A stretch of DNA of 64,000 bases. Origin: Eonycteris spelaea. Lineage: Eukaryota > Chordata > Mammalia > Chiroptera > Pteropodidae. The notes under the pieces are model-generated. The model did no database searches, was not told the origin of the DNA, and was given only the letters and a program-made list of their open reading frames with translations. The stretch's first letter is position 1; each line of letters begins with the position of its first letter. This document shows positions 13,621 to 36,632 of the stretch, in pieces. The position numbers were made by a program, and so were the translations under genes. The stretch spans positions 5,536,501 through 5,600,500 of the forward strand of contig PUFA01000066.1 in the NCBI GenBank assembly GCA_003508835.1, read 5' to 3'.

Positions 13621-13839
13621 GCACTTGAAAAACGTTTAAGCGGGAACAACAATGAAAAGGAAACTCATTTCGCCATTCAAATGAGCCTCTTCTGTAAAAC
13701 TGCTCTTGTAGTGCCGATTTTCGTAAAGGTAGGTTTCGTGATACAGAGGTCAAAAAAGGCCACGTGAGACATTTTTCTAGGAAGATGAAATCTGAAGTTT
13801 TCAATTTTGTCGTAAATTGAATGAAGAGGAAACATCTCT

Positions 13840-15246
13840 CACACATTTTAAAACCTTTATTCTTACAGAGAATTCACAAAAGATATACAGATAAAATCTG
13901 GTGACATATGGATTTATAATTCTAAATCTAATTCCACAACATTGAGAGAGCATATATTTATTTTAGCAATATGTACACATTTATTCAAATGTAAAGATAG
14001 AAATGTATACTTCTGAAATAGTCTAAAAATATAACCTAAAAAGGAAAATCTTGATTAAATATACAGGAATATGTAGTAACGCTCTTAGGAAAAATAGTAG
14101 TAAAAATATATGTTAATAAACCATATGTAAACACAATTTTCAAGAGAATTTTGTAAATAGTGCATAAATCTCTATGCATTTTCCATTTGTATTATCAAAT
14201 CTTCCCAGGGAATTCAAATCACATGCATAGGTTATATAGTTAATCCATGATACACGCACACTCTACTATTATCCCATTCTATAGATGGGAAAATTAAGGC
14301 ATGGGAAGTCACTGAATATTTTTAAGCTGCAACTGAACTTTAGAACATTGCTTTAAACCACAGATCCTAAATCAAATGCCATATATATTTTAGAAAATGA
14401 CTTAAGAAAATCGCCATTAGAATACACACATGTAGACATACAATTGAAAAACTGTTGATCTATTTCTTAATGCCATAGAGGAGAAATATTAACTCAATAA
14501 AGAATTTCAGGATTCCTTAACAAAATGATGCCACAGTAAATCTTAAGGTATTCTTGGATAAGAGGTTTTGACTTTGTGAAAGTATTTCTTATAATAGAGA
14601 TTTTCTCTAATTTCCCAATAACATTCTATTTCAAAACAGAAAAAATAGTGTCATAGGGACCTGATAACATCAGCTAACATTTAGCTTTGCTCACATTATT
14701 AAGCAAGTCTATTTCCAAATATTACATTAAACGGAGTTACAATATGTGGATTGTCAAAATGACTGTGACCCCCAGACCATTGAGCTATAGTAGGTCTTTC
14801 ACTGTAAAATGTACACTTAATCTTGAGAAGATTCACGTGGCGAATTTGGTAGGGCAGGGACAGGAACATCTAGTGACTTCTACCTGGCTGGCTGACGAGT
14901 TCCCAGCCTCCCCACCGTGTCATGGAAAACGCAAGAGGAAACAAGATCATGAGCAACTCTGTGTCAGTTGTGCTGACATCCATTGTAAGCCGCAGCACAC
15001 CCTGCGGGGTGCCTGATGGTCATTCCAACACTCCGCCCACTTGCCTGAGTCAGATGTGTCTTAATAAACACCATTATCTGCATAGACAGTACAGCTTCTG
15101 GGGCCGTTGTTCAGAAACCAGGACAAAACACCTGAGCCTAAATGTTCTGTACACGCCGTTTCACGCTCCGGCTTTTGAGGTCTGTTTCTGGCTGAAGCAG
15201 AACCATTGGCACCGTTCTCACAGGGGATCAGAAACGGTTGATCGGT
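13840..15246 (-). other. CYP24A1: candidate CYP24A1 non-coding last exon / 3' UTR
   Basis: Inference. The donor 10 nt after the CYP24A1 stop demands an exon downstream. On the minus strand a 13-T tract followed by ACCAAG at about 15247 could act as acceptor. AATAAA at 13857-13862 could be the poly(A) signal, about 1.4 kb away and similar in size to the human 3' UTR. The stretch is unique-looking, AT-rich, and has several ATTTA-type elements, as expected for a labile mRNA. The boundaries are guesses. Confidence 0.3.
13857..13862 (-). terminator. candidate CYP24A1 poly(A) signal AATAAA
   Basis: Minus-strand AATAAA (plus TTTATT) at the low-coordinate end of the AT-rich block that may be the CYP24A1 3' UTR. 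Assignment is by position only. Confidence 0.35.
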
Positions 15247-15854
15247 CTTGGTAAAAAAAAAAAAAATCTGGAAAACAAAGTATATCCCATTATATCTCAA
15301 AGAAGTATCATTAAATGAGAGGAATTATTAGCAAGGAAGAAATGCTAAAAGCGAAATTTGCTTTGGGCACTTGCTGAAGGTGTGATTTGCCACGATAAGC
15401 GTGTACTGTCCTGGCTAAAGACTGGAGTGTTCAAAATTAAGCTAGAATTCTTTCCGTATCCTACTCGAGTCAATGCTCCGAATAGGACAAATTGCCTGGT
15501 GGTACGAGACACCTGGGTCTCATTCAAAAATTTCGTCTGTAACTGCACGTGCCCTTATGTAACCACCTATCAGCAAATGCTTCTTCACTTGCCATTAGCA
15601 AGGAACAAGTAGTTCTAGGCGAATTCTAGGAGATGCTGTTGAAACGCAGAATGATTGCAACCGAGTTCGGATGCTGACGTGTAATTCTATAAAGTTATGC
15701 TGGAAATGCCACATTGCCACACAAGATATTCAAGACTTCTCAGGCTAACTTCTTATCACATCAACAATTAATAGAGGGGTGTACTAGAGAAAAAGTATTA
15801 GATTCTATTTAATGCAGGCTGGTATTGCATACGTTAAATATACACACTTATATG

Positions 15855-15934
15855 CCAGGGCTGTCGACCAAAGCCCTATGGTCAAGCAAGGCCCACCACC
15901 TGTTTTTATAAATTTTATTAGATCCCAGCCTTGG
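15855..15934 (+). mobile_element. hAT MITE, left part (interrupted)
   Basis: GGGCTGTCGACCAAAGCCCT, AAGGCCCACCACCTGTTTTT, ATAAATTTTATTAG match one end of a common mammalian hAT MITE. Its other end lies at 16497-16625, beyond an inserted LTR. Confidence 0.65.
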
Positions 15935-16485
15935 AAGGCAGAATAACAGCCCTCCAAAAATGTCAGGGCCCTAATTCCTGGAACGTGTGAATATGGAACT
16001 TACCAGGGCAGAAGGAACTTTGCAGATGTGATTATAAAGATTATGGACCTCCTGACTCCCAGCCAGGCAGAGAGATGCAACAGGAGGAGGAGAGACTGCA
16101 GCACGGACAGGGACATGACTCGCTCTGACTGGCTTCGGAGGAGGGGGAAGAGGTCTCGAACCGAGGGACGAGGGACGGGGGCGGTTCGGGAAGCTGGGAA
16201 CAGCCCTCAGTCCACAGCGTGAGGATGGGGACCTAAATCCTACAACCTTAAAAACTCAGTTCTGCCAACAACCCAGATTTGCGAGGAAACATTCTATTCT
16301 CCCCAGGAGCCTTCAGAAAGGAAGGCAGCCGGGCCAGACACCTCGATGTTGGCCGGTTAGAGAGCCCTGTGCGGTTTCCTGACTCACGGAACTGTCACAT
16401 AATAAATTTGTGTTGTGTAACCAACTTTCAGTATTTCGTTTTTAGCGATTTGTTACGGAAAACGAATACGACACCCACACCTGTT
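15935..16485 (+). mobile_element. MLT1-type MaLR solo LTR inserted into a MITE
   Basis: AAGGCAGAATAACAGCCCTC, CTAATTCCTGGAACGTGTGA, ACTTTGCAGATGTGATTATA near the left, and GAACTGTCACATAATAAATT, TGTGTTGTGTAACCAACTTT, TTGTTACGG near the right, define a forward MLT1 LTR. No internal retroviral sequence is present. Confidence 0.8.
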
Positions 16486-16496
16486 CACTGACGAAT

Positions 16497-16625
16497 TGGC
16501 TGAGGCTGCTTTCAAGCGACAAAGCAGAGTTAAGTGGGTGTGAGATTGGCCTTATGGGCTGCAAAGCCTAAAATATTGGCCGCTCCCCTTTGCGGCCAAG
16601 GTCTGTCTACCCCTGATACTGCACT
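16497..16625 (+). mobile_element. hAT MITE, right part
   Basis: GGCTGCTTTCAAGCGACAAA, GCAGAGTTAAGTGG, GGGCTGCAAAGCCTAAAATA, TTGGCCGCTCCCCTTTGCGG continue the element that starts at 15855. Confidence 0.65.
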
Positions 16626-16629
16626 TAGT

Positions 16630-16832
16630 TGATGCCAGGCTCTAGGCTAAGTATATAGAATTCACATCAACTACCTGGATAGATACTACTTTGGTCCCTA
16701 TTTTATAAATTGAAAAAAAAAAAAAAGGAGGATGGTTAAGTAACCGCTCCGGGTCATCTGGAGCATCCATAGTGGCAGGGGTTCAAGCCCAGGCGGGGCT
16801 GACTTCTGAGTACGCCTCACCCCTCGGTCAGG
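16630..16832 (-). repeat. MIR next to the last CYP24A1 coding exon
   Basis: GATGCCAGGCTCTAGGCTAA, TTTTATAAATTG then an A-run, GTTAAGTAACCGCTCCGGGT, GGGGTTCAAGCCCAGGCGGG: a minus-strand MIR with an internal poly(A) expansion. It lies in the proposed last intron. Confidence 0.7.
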
Positions 16833-16863
16833 TGCAGCATTCGGGATGCTCACCTGAGGCCCC

Positions 16864-28411
<11,548 letters not shown>

Positions 28412-28841
28412 GGCCGCAGGGGTGAGACCTGACGCGTGGGGACGCACGGGGACCGCGAAGGGCGAGTTGCTGGAGTGGCGCCGGCCGGGTTGGGGGCTTA
28501 ACGATTCTGGAAAGAGAGGCAAAGAGGACCTGCCGGTGTGATGGGGAGGGCGGAAGAGGGACAGAGGGCAGAAGGGGCCTCGGCGAGGATGCGCGACACC
28601 GCACGGTCCAGGAGCCCCCGGGGCGCGCGTGCCGGCCGAGCGCTGGCCGCGGGGCCGGAGGGGGCAGCCGAGGGTGGGTGTCTTTTGAAAGAAGAAGCGA
28701 AGGGACGCGGGTCCGCCTGTGGGTGTGCAGTCCGACTGCAGGTCTGGAGCCGCGAGGTGGGGGTGTCGAGAGGGGAAGAAGAGATGCTGCGGGCGCTGCC
28801 GTTTCCTCCTGGCCTCTCCGTGCTCCAAGCCCCAGGACCAA

Positions 28842-28850
28842 GTATTTATG
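28842..28850 (-). promoter_or_regulatory. CYP24A1 TATA box
   Basis: Minus-strand CATAAATAC about 430 bp upstream of the CYP24A1 ATG, giving a cap site near 28815 and a 5' UTR of about 400 nt, in line with the human gene. CYP24A1 is a TATA-containing, inducible promoter in other mammals. Confidence 0.75.
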
Positions 28851-28873
28851 GAGAGCGGGCAGGCCCTGGGTGG

Positions 28874-28878
28874 CCAAT
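28874..28878 (+). promoter_or_regulatory. CCAAT box of the CYP24A1 promoter
   Basis: GGCCAATGAG about 25 bp upstream of the TATA box, inverted relative to the gene. A GC box TGGGGCGGAG follows at 28891-28900. Confidence 0.5.
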
Positions 28879-28981
28879 GAGCACGCCGAGTGGGGCGGAG
28901 TGGGCCCTGGCTGGCCCGGCCCGGAGGGACGCGGGACCCTGGGTGGCGGGTGGGGAGTGGCGGGCGGTTGGTCCTGGAAAT

Positions 28982-28987
28982 AGGAAG
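28982..28987 (+). promoter_or_regulatory. Ets-type site AGGAAG beside the proximal VDRE
   Basis: AGGAAG lies 9 bp promoter-proximal of VDRE-1. An Ets site at this place is known to cooperate with the vitamin D receptor in the rat CYP24 promoter. The match here is to a short core only. Confidence 0.4.
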
Positions 28988-28996
28988 GAGTCAGCG

Positions 28997-29011
28997 AGGT
29001 GAACGAGGGCG
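28997..29011 (+). promoter_or_regulatory. proximal vitamin D response element (VDRE-1, DR3)
   Basis: AGGTGA acg AGGGCG: two hexamers with a 3-bp spacer, on the strand opposite to CYP24A1, about 185-195 bp upstream of the predicted cap site. The known human and rat proximal CYP24A1 elements have the same two half-sites, orientation and approximate distance, with only the spacer differing. This is the VDR-RXR binding site that drives hormone induction. Confidence 0.88.
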
Positions 29012-29097
29012 TCCGGGCCTCGGGGTGACGGGGGCGCTCGCTCCGCGGGCGGGAGCGCGGCGCACTCCACCCAGGAGATGACTCCCAGGGAGGCGCG

Positions 29098-29112
29098 AGG
29101 TCAGCGGGTGTG
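29098..29112 (+). promoter_or_regulatory. distal vitamin D response element (VDRE-2, DR3)
   Basis: AGGTCA gcg GGTGTG about 100 bp upstream of VDRE-1, in the same orientation. It combines half-sites of the human (GGTGTG) and rat (gcg spacer) distal CYP24A1 elements. Tandem VDREs at this spacing are specific to CYP24A1 promoters. Confidence 0.85.
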
Positions 29113-29649
29113 CGCGTCCTCGCCCTGCCCGCCGAGGGCAGAGCGGGCAGGGCGCCCGGCCCGGCGCTTGCGCAATCGCGCTGCTGGGCGCCGAGAGTCT
29201 CCGAGTGCGGCCCGGGCAGGCTGCGCGCCTCCCGCAGCGGGTAATGCCAGCCCGGACCCAACTCTTCTCGGAGGAAGGTAGCTTTTCTGCCGCCCCCAAA
29301 GTGAGGAGGAGTCGAGGCTTCCCGAAACGCATCGAAGAGGAATTCCACCTTCGGGTCTTGGGCGAGGAGGGCCCGTGGAGTTTGCAGACTTCGCTCCCCG
29401 GCCGCTCCATTCTGGTTGTGACGAAGCTTTAAGGCATCGGTGCTGGTAAAAGCGTCCACGACGTGATCCACCGTCAGCACTCCGCGTGGTCGCCCCCTCT
29501 TGGGCGGTGGTGAAATGCTGTGAGCGCGTGGCGTGCACTGAGGCCGGTCCACCCCTCCCTCATTCCGACTCGCTGTGCAAAGGATAGGCAGGTGCAGTGT
29601 GGCCCCACGGCCCGCACCGTCCCTGACAAAGTGCATGGTGGGCAAGCGC

Positions 29650-29686
29650 GGGGGCACACGCACACGCGCACGCACACGCGCACGTT
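29650..29686. repeat. (CA/CG)n microsatellite
   Basis: CGGGGGCACACGCACACGCG..., alternating purine-pyrimidine with CG steps, just beyond the CYP24A1 CpG island. Confidence 0.9.
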
Positions 29687-30149
29687 TTATCATGTCCATC
29701 TTTTTCTGTTCTGATCCAACACGAGAACGGCCTCCAGCCACGGAGGAGCTGAGGGGCGTTCTGCTTCCTCTCCGCCTCTTCTGTCTCTTAGCCCCGTCTT
29801 TCCAACGCTAGGGTTGGCGAATCCTGCCGGGAAAGTTTACTGTCAGCTTTCAGTTTGTGTCTTGAAAACCGTTTGCAGCCCAACTTGAGCTTGACCCCTG
29901 TCATTTCAGATCGGTCCTGAGAGGTTAATGACTGTGACTGGTAGAAAAAATAATAGCTATATATTATATATCAATACAGTTTGTAGGAAATGAACTATAC
30001 CTACTTATGTAGACACCCATACACACACACACACACACTATATAGTGCATATTATAAAGCATATACTATACACTATATACGATAACTTGTATAACATATG
30101 TAGTGTACAAATGGACGTTTTCTAGGGCTTGTGATAAACCAGCCACTGA

Positions 30150-30325
30150 GCTAGACATTTGATATGAACTTTCCTATCCAGTTTAGCCCAATGACAAAAA
30201 AAAAAAAAAATGAATGAATGAAACTGAAGCTTAGAGAGTTAAGTAATTTGCCCAACTCCATAAAACTTACTATTGGCTAATGTGAAATTCAGACCCAGAT
30301 TTTCTGATCCTAACCTGGGCCCTTC
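30150..30325 (-). repeat. MIR
   Basis: TTTCCTATCCAGTTTAGCCC, GAAACTGAAGCTTAGAGAGT, TAAGTAATTTGCCCAACTCC, AATTCAGACCCAGATTTTCT: minus-strand MIR interrupted by an A-run. Confidence 0.7.
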
Positions 30326-32029
30326 ATATTTACATCGACATATAGCCTGCTGTATTACATTACTTTTTTTTTTAAACCAGGATTATCTCAGAATATTGGC
30401 AATATTCCTTAAATGGGAATAATGCCAAAAGGATGGTGGGGGGACCAGCATGTGCAGGGCTGTGTGATGGAATTGTTGCTTTGTGTGTTCGTGGCGGTGA
30501 AATAGCCCCAAATGGAAGATCCACTTAGTTTCCCACTATGCACCTTGCTTCTGACACAGGGTTTGGCACATAATAAACACTCAATAAGTCGTAACTCCTA
30601 TTGTTAACCCAGCTATCGAGTTATCGCCCTCCCCCTTCTCCTTTGTTATTTTTTTCTTTCTCTCTCTGCAGGTGTGCTCAGGGAGAAGGGAAAAGCATTT
30701 CAGATTTGCTGGCTTTTCACATGAGTCTGCACTATGTTGCTTTATAAATGCCAAGTAGATACCAGGAGGCGACAGGCAATCAGTGGTCTGTAGGAGCCAG
30801 CAAGAAAAATCCTATTTCAGGGAAGTAGGTTTCCCATTTCCGGTGGAGAAAACCCCAACTAATTTTTTATCCTGCATTGCAGAGAAAAAGCAAGACTTCA
30901 GTGCTGTCCGGCCCACCACCCTATGAGGTGCAGCTCGACTCAGAAGGACGGCTCGGAGCGCGGTTTCAGAACTGTCTCTTCCTCAGCCGCCGCTTCCCTC
31001 GCTCGTCGCTTAGTCTCTGTGAATCATCCTGCCAGGATCCTGCCAGGGATTACCAAGGAGAGATCTTGAACTGCCTGCTAAGCACCCACAGTCATGACCG
31101 AGACAGGCCAGTCCCTCCGCGGGTGCTCGGAAATCACACCAAGTTTATGCTTCAGCCCTCACACCAAGCGACCGCAGGTGACAAAGCACGTGCGTGTTTA
31201 CGTGTGTGAGGAGGGTGGGGTGGTGGAGCCCTTGACGTATCTTATCGTGGCTGTTGACTTGGACGAAACACACACTCCCACGGAGAGCTGGTGAAAAGTG
31301 AGTCCACAGTCAGGAGTCCTCACGAAATGGGCCAAGGGAACGATTCGAAGACAAGAACATTCTGGAAGACTCCTTTCTTCTGTGGTAAGGGAACTTAAGG
31401 CATTTGTAGAAGAAGGTGGGTGGCAGAATTTTCCGTGGCAGAAAATTCTCTACTCCTTGATGTCAACGAGAACCCCACCTACACAAGTCCAAGGCCGCGT
31501 GAATGTGGAGGAATTAAATTCAGACTTTGAGAGGTAACCGAAGAGGTGAGGATGGAGGGATTTATTTATTTGGTCTTTGAGACACACAGCTGTTTTGTGG
31601 AATGCAGCGAACAGGCTCCCCTGTTCTGTTCTGACGACTTGTGATCAATGAGCCCAGAATGTTTTCTTCGTGAACAGTGTCCCCGCGAGTGACATCCATT
31701 CATTTTTACTTTTATAACACGATCAGTTTATTTTGCCACATAAATAAATGTGTTATCCTCATGCCCGAGCTTGTGACCTGATTTCAAAATCATTCAATCA
31801 CACACACACAAAAAACCCTCGTATTTGGTTCGACACGAGGTCCAAGTGACTCAGATGTTTTGTTCTTCGACGAAGTGACTGTAGGGATGTTAACATTTGC
31901 CGAAGTCTCAAGTCTGGAGTCAAAAATAAAATGAGCACTTGCATAAAATAACTTTTTTTTCTAAGATGAAGACATGTGTGTCTCTTGGTTGTTAAAGATC
32001 ATTGTTTGAATCTACAATGAGAGAACTAA

Positions 32030-32225
32030 TGGTTTAGAAGGGGAGCTGGAGCATCAGATGTCCTTGGGTTCAAACCCCAGTTCCAGAATCTGTCAGCCTC
32101 TGTGACTGAAGGTGAGTGACGTTACCTCTCGGGGCCTTCACTTCCACATGGGTGACAAGGGCGCTATTTACAAGCTCGCGGCGGTTGGATAAGTGCCACG
32201 GAGCAGAAGGCCCGGCACATGGCAA
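32030..32225 (+). repeat. MIR
   Basis: GTTCAAACCCCAGTTCCAGA, GTGAGTGACGTTACCTCTCG, GGGCCTTCACTTCC, AGAAGGCCCGGCACATGGCA: forward MIR. Confidence 0.7.
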
Positions 32226-35200
32226 GCAGGCAGCAGCGGGCTTCGTTTTGTGTCTGGCTCAAACTTGGTGGTGGCGCCGAAGGACACCAGGCTCAGACGA
32301 AAGAACATGCCGTCACTGCTGCAGGAAACCCAGGTTGCAGGAAAGAAGAATTCTAATGGGTTACCTTTGGTTCCGTGTTAAACTCTCCGCTCCGGTAAGG
32401 TAAACTGTTGCAAGGCTTCCAAATGCAGGTTTGCCAGAAAGAGCTGATGGGAGGTCCACTGCTTTCGTGGGAGACGTTTATCGGCACTATTATACTGGGC
32501 AGGATTTAAAAAATTCTATTCCTGCCCCTTTTTCTTTCTTTTTTCTTTTTCTTTTCTTTTCTTTTTTTTTTTTTTGGTCAAGTCTTTGTTTTATGTTGTT
32601 GATTTTTACAGTTAGGCTTTCATTTCATATCTTTTCTTAGCAAAATAAGTTAGCATCTCTCTGATGATACCATATTTTTAAATATTCACTAGGAGGTGAA
32701 ATTCAGATGTTTGAGAACTGCATGTATCAGTAGTAAACAATTTTCCCCTTTATCCCCAGCTGTAACATTCTTTCATGTTCTTCTGCTTTCTTAATGCTAA
32801 TGGTCAAGGAGATATAAATCAATCAATTCTTTTTTTTTCCCATATTGATAAAATGAACCAGGACATTTTAATTCGGAAAATGAAACGAAGGCACAAAAGG
32901 CGAAACCCAGTTTCTAATGTGACTATCCCCTACGATTTTATTTAGCAATGAACGTCAGGGTCTCTGCTGACTGCCGATCTTATGAAACACACAGAGAGGT
33001 GTGGCCAGGTACCAGACACTGATCACAGGTCCCAGTGCCGAACTTGCCAGAATCATGGCTCAAGGAAGCCCATGTTGAAAGACAAAGAAGTGGGTGAGTG
33101 TTAAAAACCAGATGTTAAAGGCAACAGAGACGCTTCAAGGGGATCGTGCCACTTATGGAAGCTCTGGAAAGGCAGGAAGGGATTAAACGTGCGTTGATGA
33201 AGACGTCAGAGGATTAGGAAGAACGTGGGGAGATGTCGTCTGGGGTTCTATGTTGGAGAGCAGAAGATCCCAGAAACAATCAGTACAAAGCTAAGCACGG
33301 ATGAAGCAGACTTCTTTGGCAGAGATGCCAAGCACATCTCTGCCCCGTCGTGTGGAAATGGCTTCGCTCCCTCGCTACCCCAGGGCCTGGGTCCTTGGCA
33401 GGCATAATGGCCCAACATGACAGTGGCTTCTGGCCACAGGTTCATCGGGAGGGGTGGACGATTGACTCAAGTGGGCCATCGGATTCTTACCTAGAAAAAG
33501 GGATTTGGGATTTGGGTAATATCTCACTCATCAATGTAAGTGGGTCTCTTGATCAGAAATTATGTGGAGACCGTCCTTTGCCCTCCATATGACTGAAGCA
33601 GTAGAGGAAGGAAGTTCTCAGAGATAAAAAAAAAAAAGGTTGAAACAGCTGAGCAGAGGTCAGAGAGGAGGAATGACACGAGGGTCCTGGTGACCTAACA
33701 GTCCCTATTTGCAGGCCCTCCTCGAGGCCTAGTGGAGAATGAACTCTGGATCTGGTGGTAAATGAGAACCTTTTGTTTTGCCCTCGCTATCCTAATCAAC
33801 AAGGGGTACATGTGGCACATGACAGAGGCTTGCAAAAGTGTGGCTGGATGACCAAGCTTAGGATCTGGGAAGATCTCACAACAGAAACCCGCCACTAACG
33901 AACGCATCGTCACACAGAGTGACGTTGGGCTGGTATTGTTTGAATACCAGCAGGGTTTTGAATAGCATTCTTGCTTCCAAGTTCTTAAGACTCAAATTGC
34001 TCAGGCACTTGCATTTCTCAAACAGCTGCGTGAACGTAACCTTTTGGTATCTCTCTTGCCGTCTGAATTTAAGAGCCAAGATTGGCGACGAAAGCCATCG
34101 TGGCTCTCGTTGAGCATCAGCGGCGTTCTGCAGGTGCGTCCCAGTGACCCCCGAGATCGCGCCTCCTGTGAATCTACTCTGGACTTCTCTGGGAGCCAAG
34201 ACAGAAAAATAACTAAACGGAGGTAGGTTTGTAACGTGTGAGCATTTTCTTAAAAATTGATCTCTGCCAAGCCGCTTCGTGTTTCGTTTTAATTAGCTTG
34301 AAAGGTTTTGAAACTGCGATTTATTTTGCTCAGGAGAACAATGTTGGGGTTGAGGTGAGTGTCCCCTTTCTGATCTCAAGAGCAGCAGTCGGCCTAGAAT
34401 TCCAGGCATATAACATTAGTATCATAAAATTCATTCCGTAATCATTGATTTTGGAGGAAGGTTTATATGGCATTCAGACAAAGAATGAACGCTTTAGCAG
34501 CTCACCCCTGGCAGTTAGGAAATGCAACAAAATTTAAAATAAGCCAATAAAAATAATTGGCAACCATACCGCTCAGAAAAAAAAAAAAACCCAGTAGAAT
34601 TAGTTTTAAAAGGAAACTTTCGTTTAAGTATAATATATATACAAAAAAAAAAAGAATCACTTTCGAAATTACATATATCTATTACTTAATCATGGATTGT
34701 CTTCCAAGCTATAAATTGGAACATAAATGATTATCCTTTTAGGCATTTGAGATTTTTTCAATGAAATGTGCCTTAGGATTCAAATTTTTTTTACTTTTTA
34801 AACAGAACTGCTTTGTAGCATTTCCAGCAGATAAAGATGACTCCTTTAGAATTGAGATCTTCAGAGAAGGATTTCTGTGATTTTAATCGTTAACCTGAAC
34901 CCATCATAACATAAGCTGAAGAGAAAGTACTTACAGATAAGAATATGATAAGAGTAAATCATATAATCCAGAAATTGGAAGTTCTTGCTGTGTAGACAGT
35001 GTTATCTACAGCAGGGTGGTACAGGAAGTCCTCGACTAAGATCACCTGAGTCACGAATGGCACATCCTGGCTGAACCTGAGCCCCCGCCTCACACCTCCC
35101 AGGTGACACCTGCCCCTTATCCTTCAATTCAGGAGAACCAGCTGGGGCTAGAGCTTGATCTTCCCAATGTTCCAGGGTTACTTTGCCAAGGTCACTTCCT

Positions 35201-36555
35201 TCCTCAAAGCTTCGATTTATCCCTTTTGTCTGAATAATAAAGTACAAATTGGTCCTGTTGTCTGTCCAGCCCTCAGCAGTCGGACTCCGCCTACATGGTC
35301 CCATCATTTGCTTACCGATTCTAACATTATAGTCTCAACTTTTTTCCTTAACACAGAATATCCTATTCCAAATGTACTTATCCCATGAAAGATTAAATTT
35401 ATAGAAGTTTTTAAAAAATTGTAGTTAACTGTCTAATATCTCAAGAAACTTAGGACATTGATGTTGAAAATCTATTTAGATTTAAATCTTTTGCTTCTGT
35501 TGATTGAGCTTGTGTGATGGGTGGACTATGAGAATTCTCTAACTTTGTGGAAAAGGGTACTAAGCATATATTAAAAAAAAAAGAAGTTTCCCAAATATGA
35601 ATAAAGTAACATATAATCATGAAAGGGAAATTGAGAAAGTACAAATAAGAAAAAATTGAATTTCATGTCACCACTCTGTGACAACCGCTAAGAATAGTTT
35701 TATTTCCTCTTATACGGTCTCTCGGTAGGTTTTAAAGTTCTATTTAGAATCACAACGTGTCCACTTCCTGTCTTACTTTATCACTTATCATTACATCTTG
35801 CATTATCACATATCATAACATTAATTTCTACCTGAATAAATCATAATTCATGTTTACTTACAAAAATTTAGAAAATATAGAAAATTATAAAGATGGAAGA
35901 AAAAAGTCACCTTTGATTCCTGACATCTAGATATAAAATCATTGTTCCATATTAAAATTTTAATGTATTTCATTCCTATATTTTTCCAAGTACCTCAATC
36001 GATATCTATATAGATATGTTTTTTAAAAATAAAATTGACATCATAATTTTTTCAGCATGTTTTCCCATGGCACTACTTTTTGAAACTGGCATCGTGCTAA
36101 ATGCTTACTGCTGTGAGTATCTCTGGGCCACTTAACCTGTCTCTTTTGCTGAACCCTTAGCTGCATTTTTATAAACACTGTTTTAATGAGCCCTCTTAGA
36201 TAAATAGCCTCTTTCTGATTTTAGACCTATTTTCTTAGACTAGGTGGCTAGAAAGAGAATGAGTCTTAAAACAACTCAAATGTTTATTTATTTTACTAAG
36301 CGGCTTTGTAAACCTTCCCAAGCATTCATCTCTCGGGTGTTAGGGCCTCATTTCCCTCTTCAGCCTCCGGGCCTGCAAAGTTTCTGCTCAGAAAGATTAT
36401 AGAAACATTAACGATCAGCACAATGGTTCCCTTTGATCTCGTCCTTTTCTTATTTCTAAAAGAGAAAAAAAAGGAGCCAGGTTTCTCCAAAAAGACTAAT
36501 TATGATGCCTTTTGAGGCTTTAGAAGCATCAATTAGTGGCTGAGTTTTCAAAGCT

Positions 36556-36580
36556 CCTCTCTCTCTCACTCTCTCACTCT

Positions 36581-36629
<49 letters not shown>
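36556..36629. repeat. (TC)n microsatellite
   Basis: About 75 bp of CT dinucleotides with ACTCTC interruptions in the first half. Confidence 0.95.

Positions 36630-36632
<3 letters not shown>

Larger units (their letters stand above)
1..13839. other. intergenic region downstream of CYP24A1
   Basis: No exon-like sequence recognised. It contains a hAT MITE, a MaLR LTR, MIR, L2 and MER5A copies and microsatellites, listed separately. The stretches between them (for example 2.0-2.9, 4.0-4.9, 5.0-6.0, 6.5-7.8, 9.0-10.4, 10.6-11.7 kb) look unique and I see nothing definable in them. In human the next gene on this side is BCAS1. Confidence 0.6.

Noticed and set aside
932..16485. The two MaLR LTRs as a provirus pair
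   Set aside because: They belong to different subfamilies, lie in opposite orientation, are 15 kb apart and have no internal retroviral genes between them; both are solo LTRs.
29642..29690. Short tandem repeat block as CRISPR or satellite
   Set aside because: It is a dinucleotide microsatellite without spacers; CRISPR arrays are not expected in a mammalian nuclear genome.
36556..36629. CT-rich tract as a possible carnivore SINE tail
   Set aside because: No tRNA-like head or A-tail flanks it; it is a plain microsatellite.
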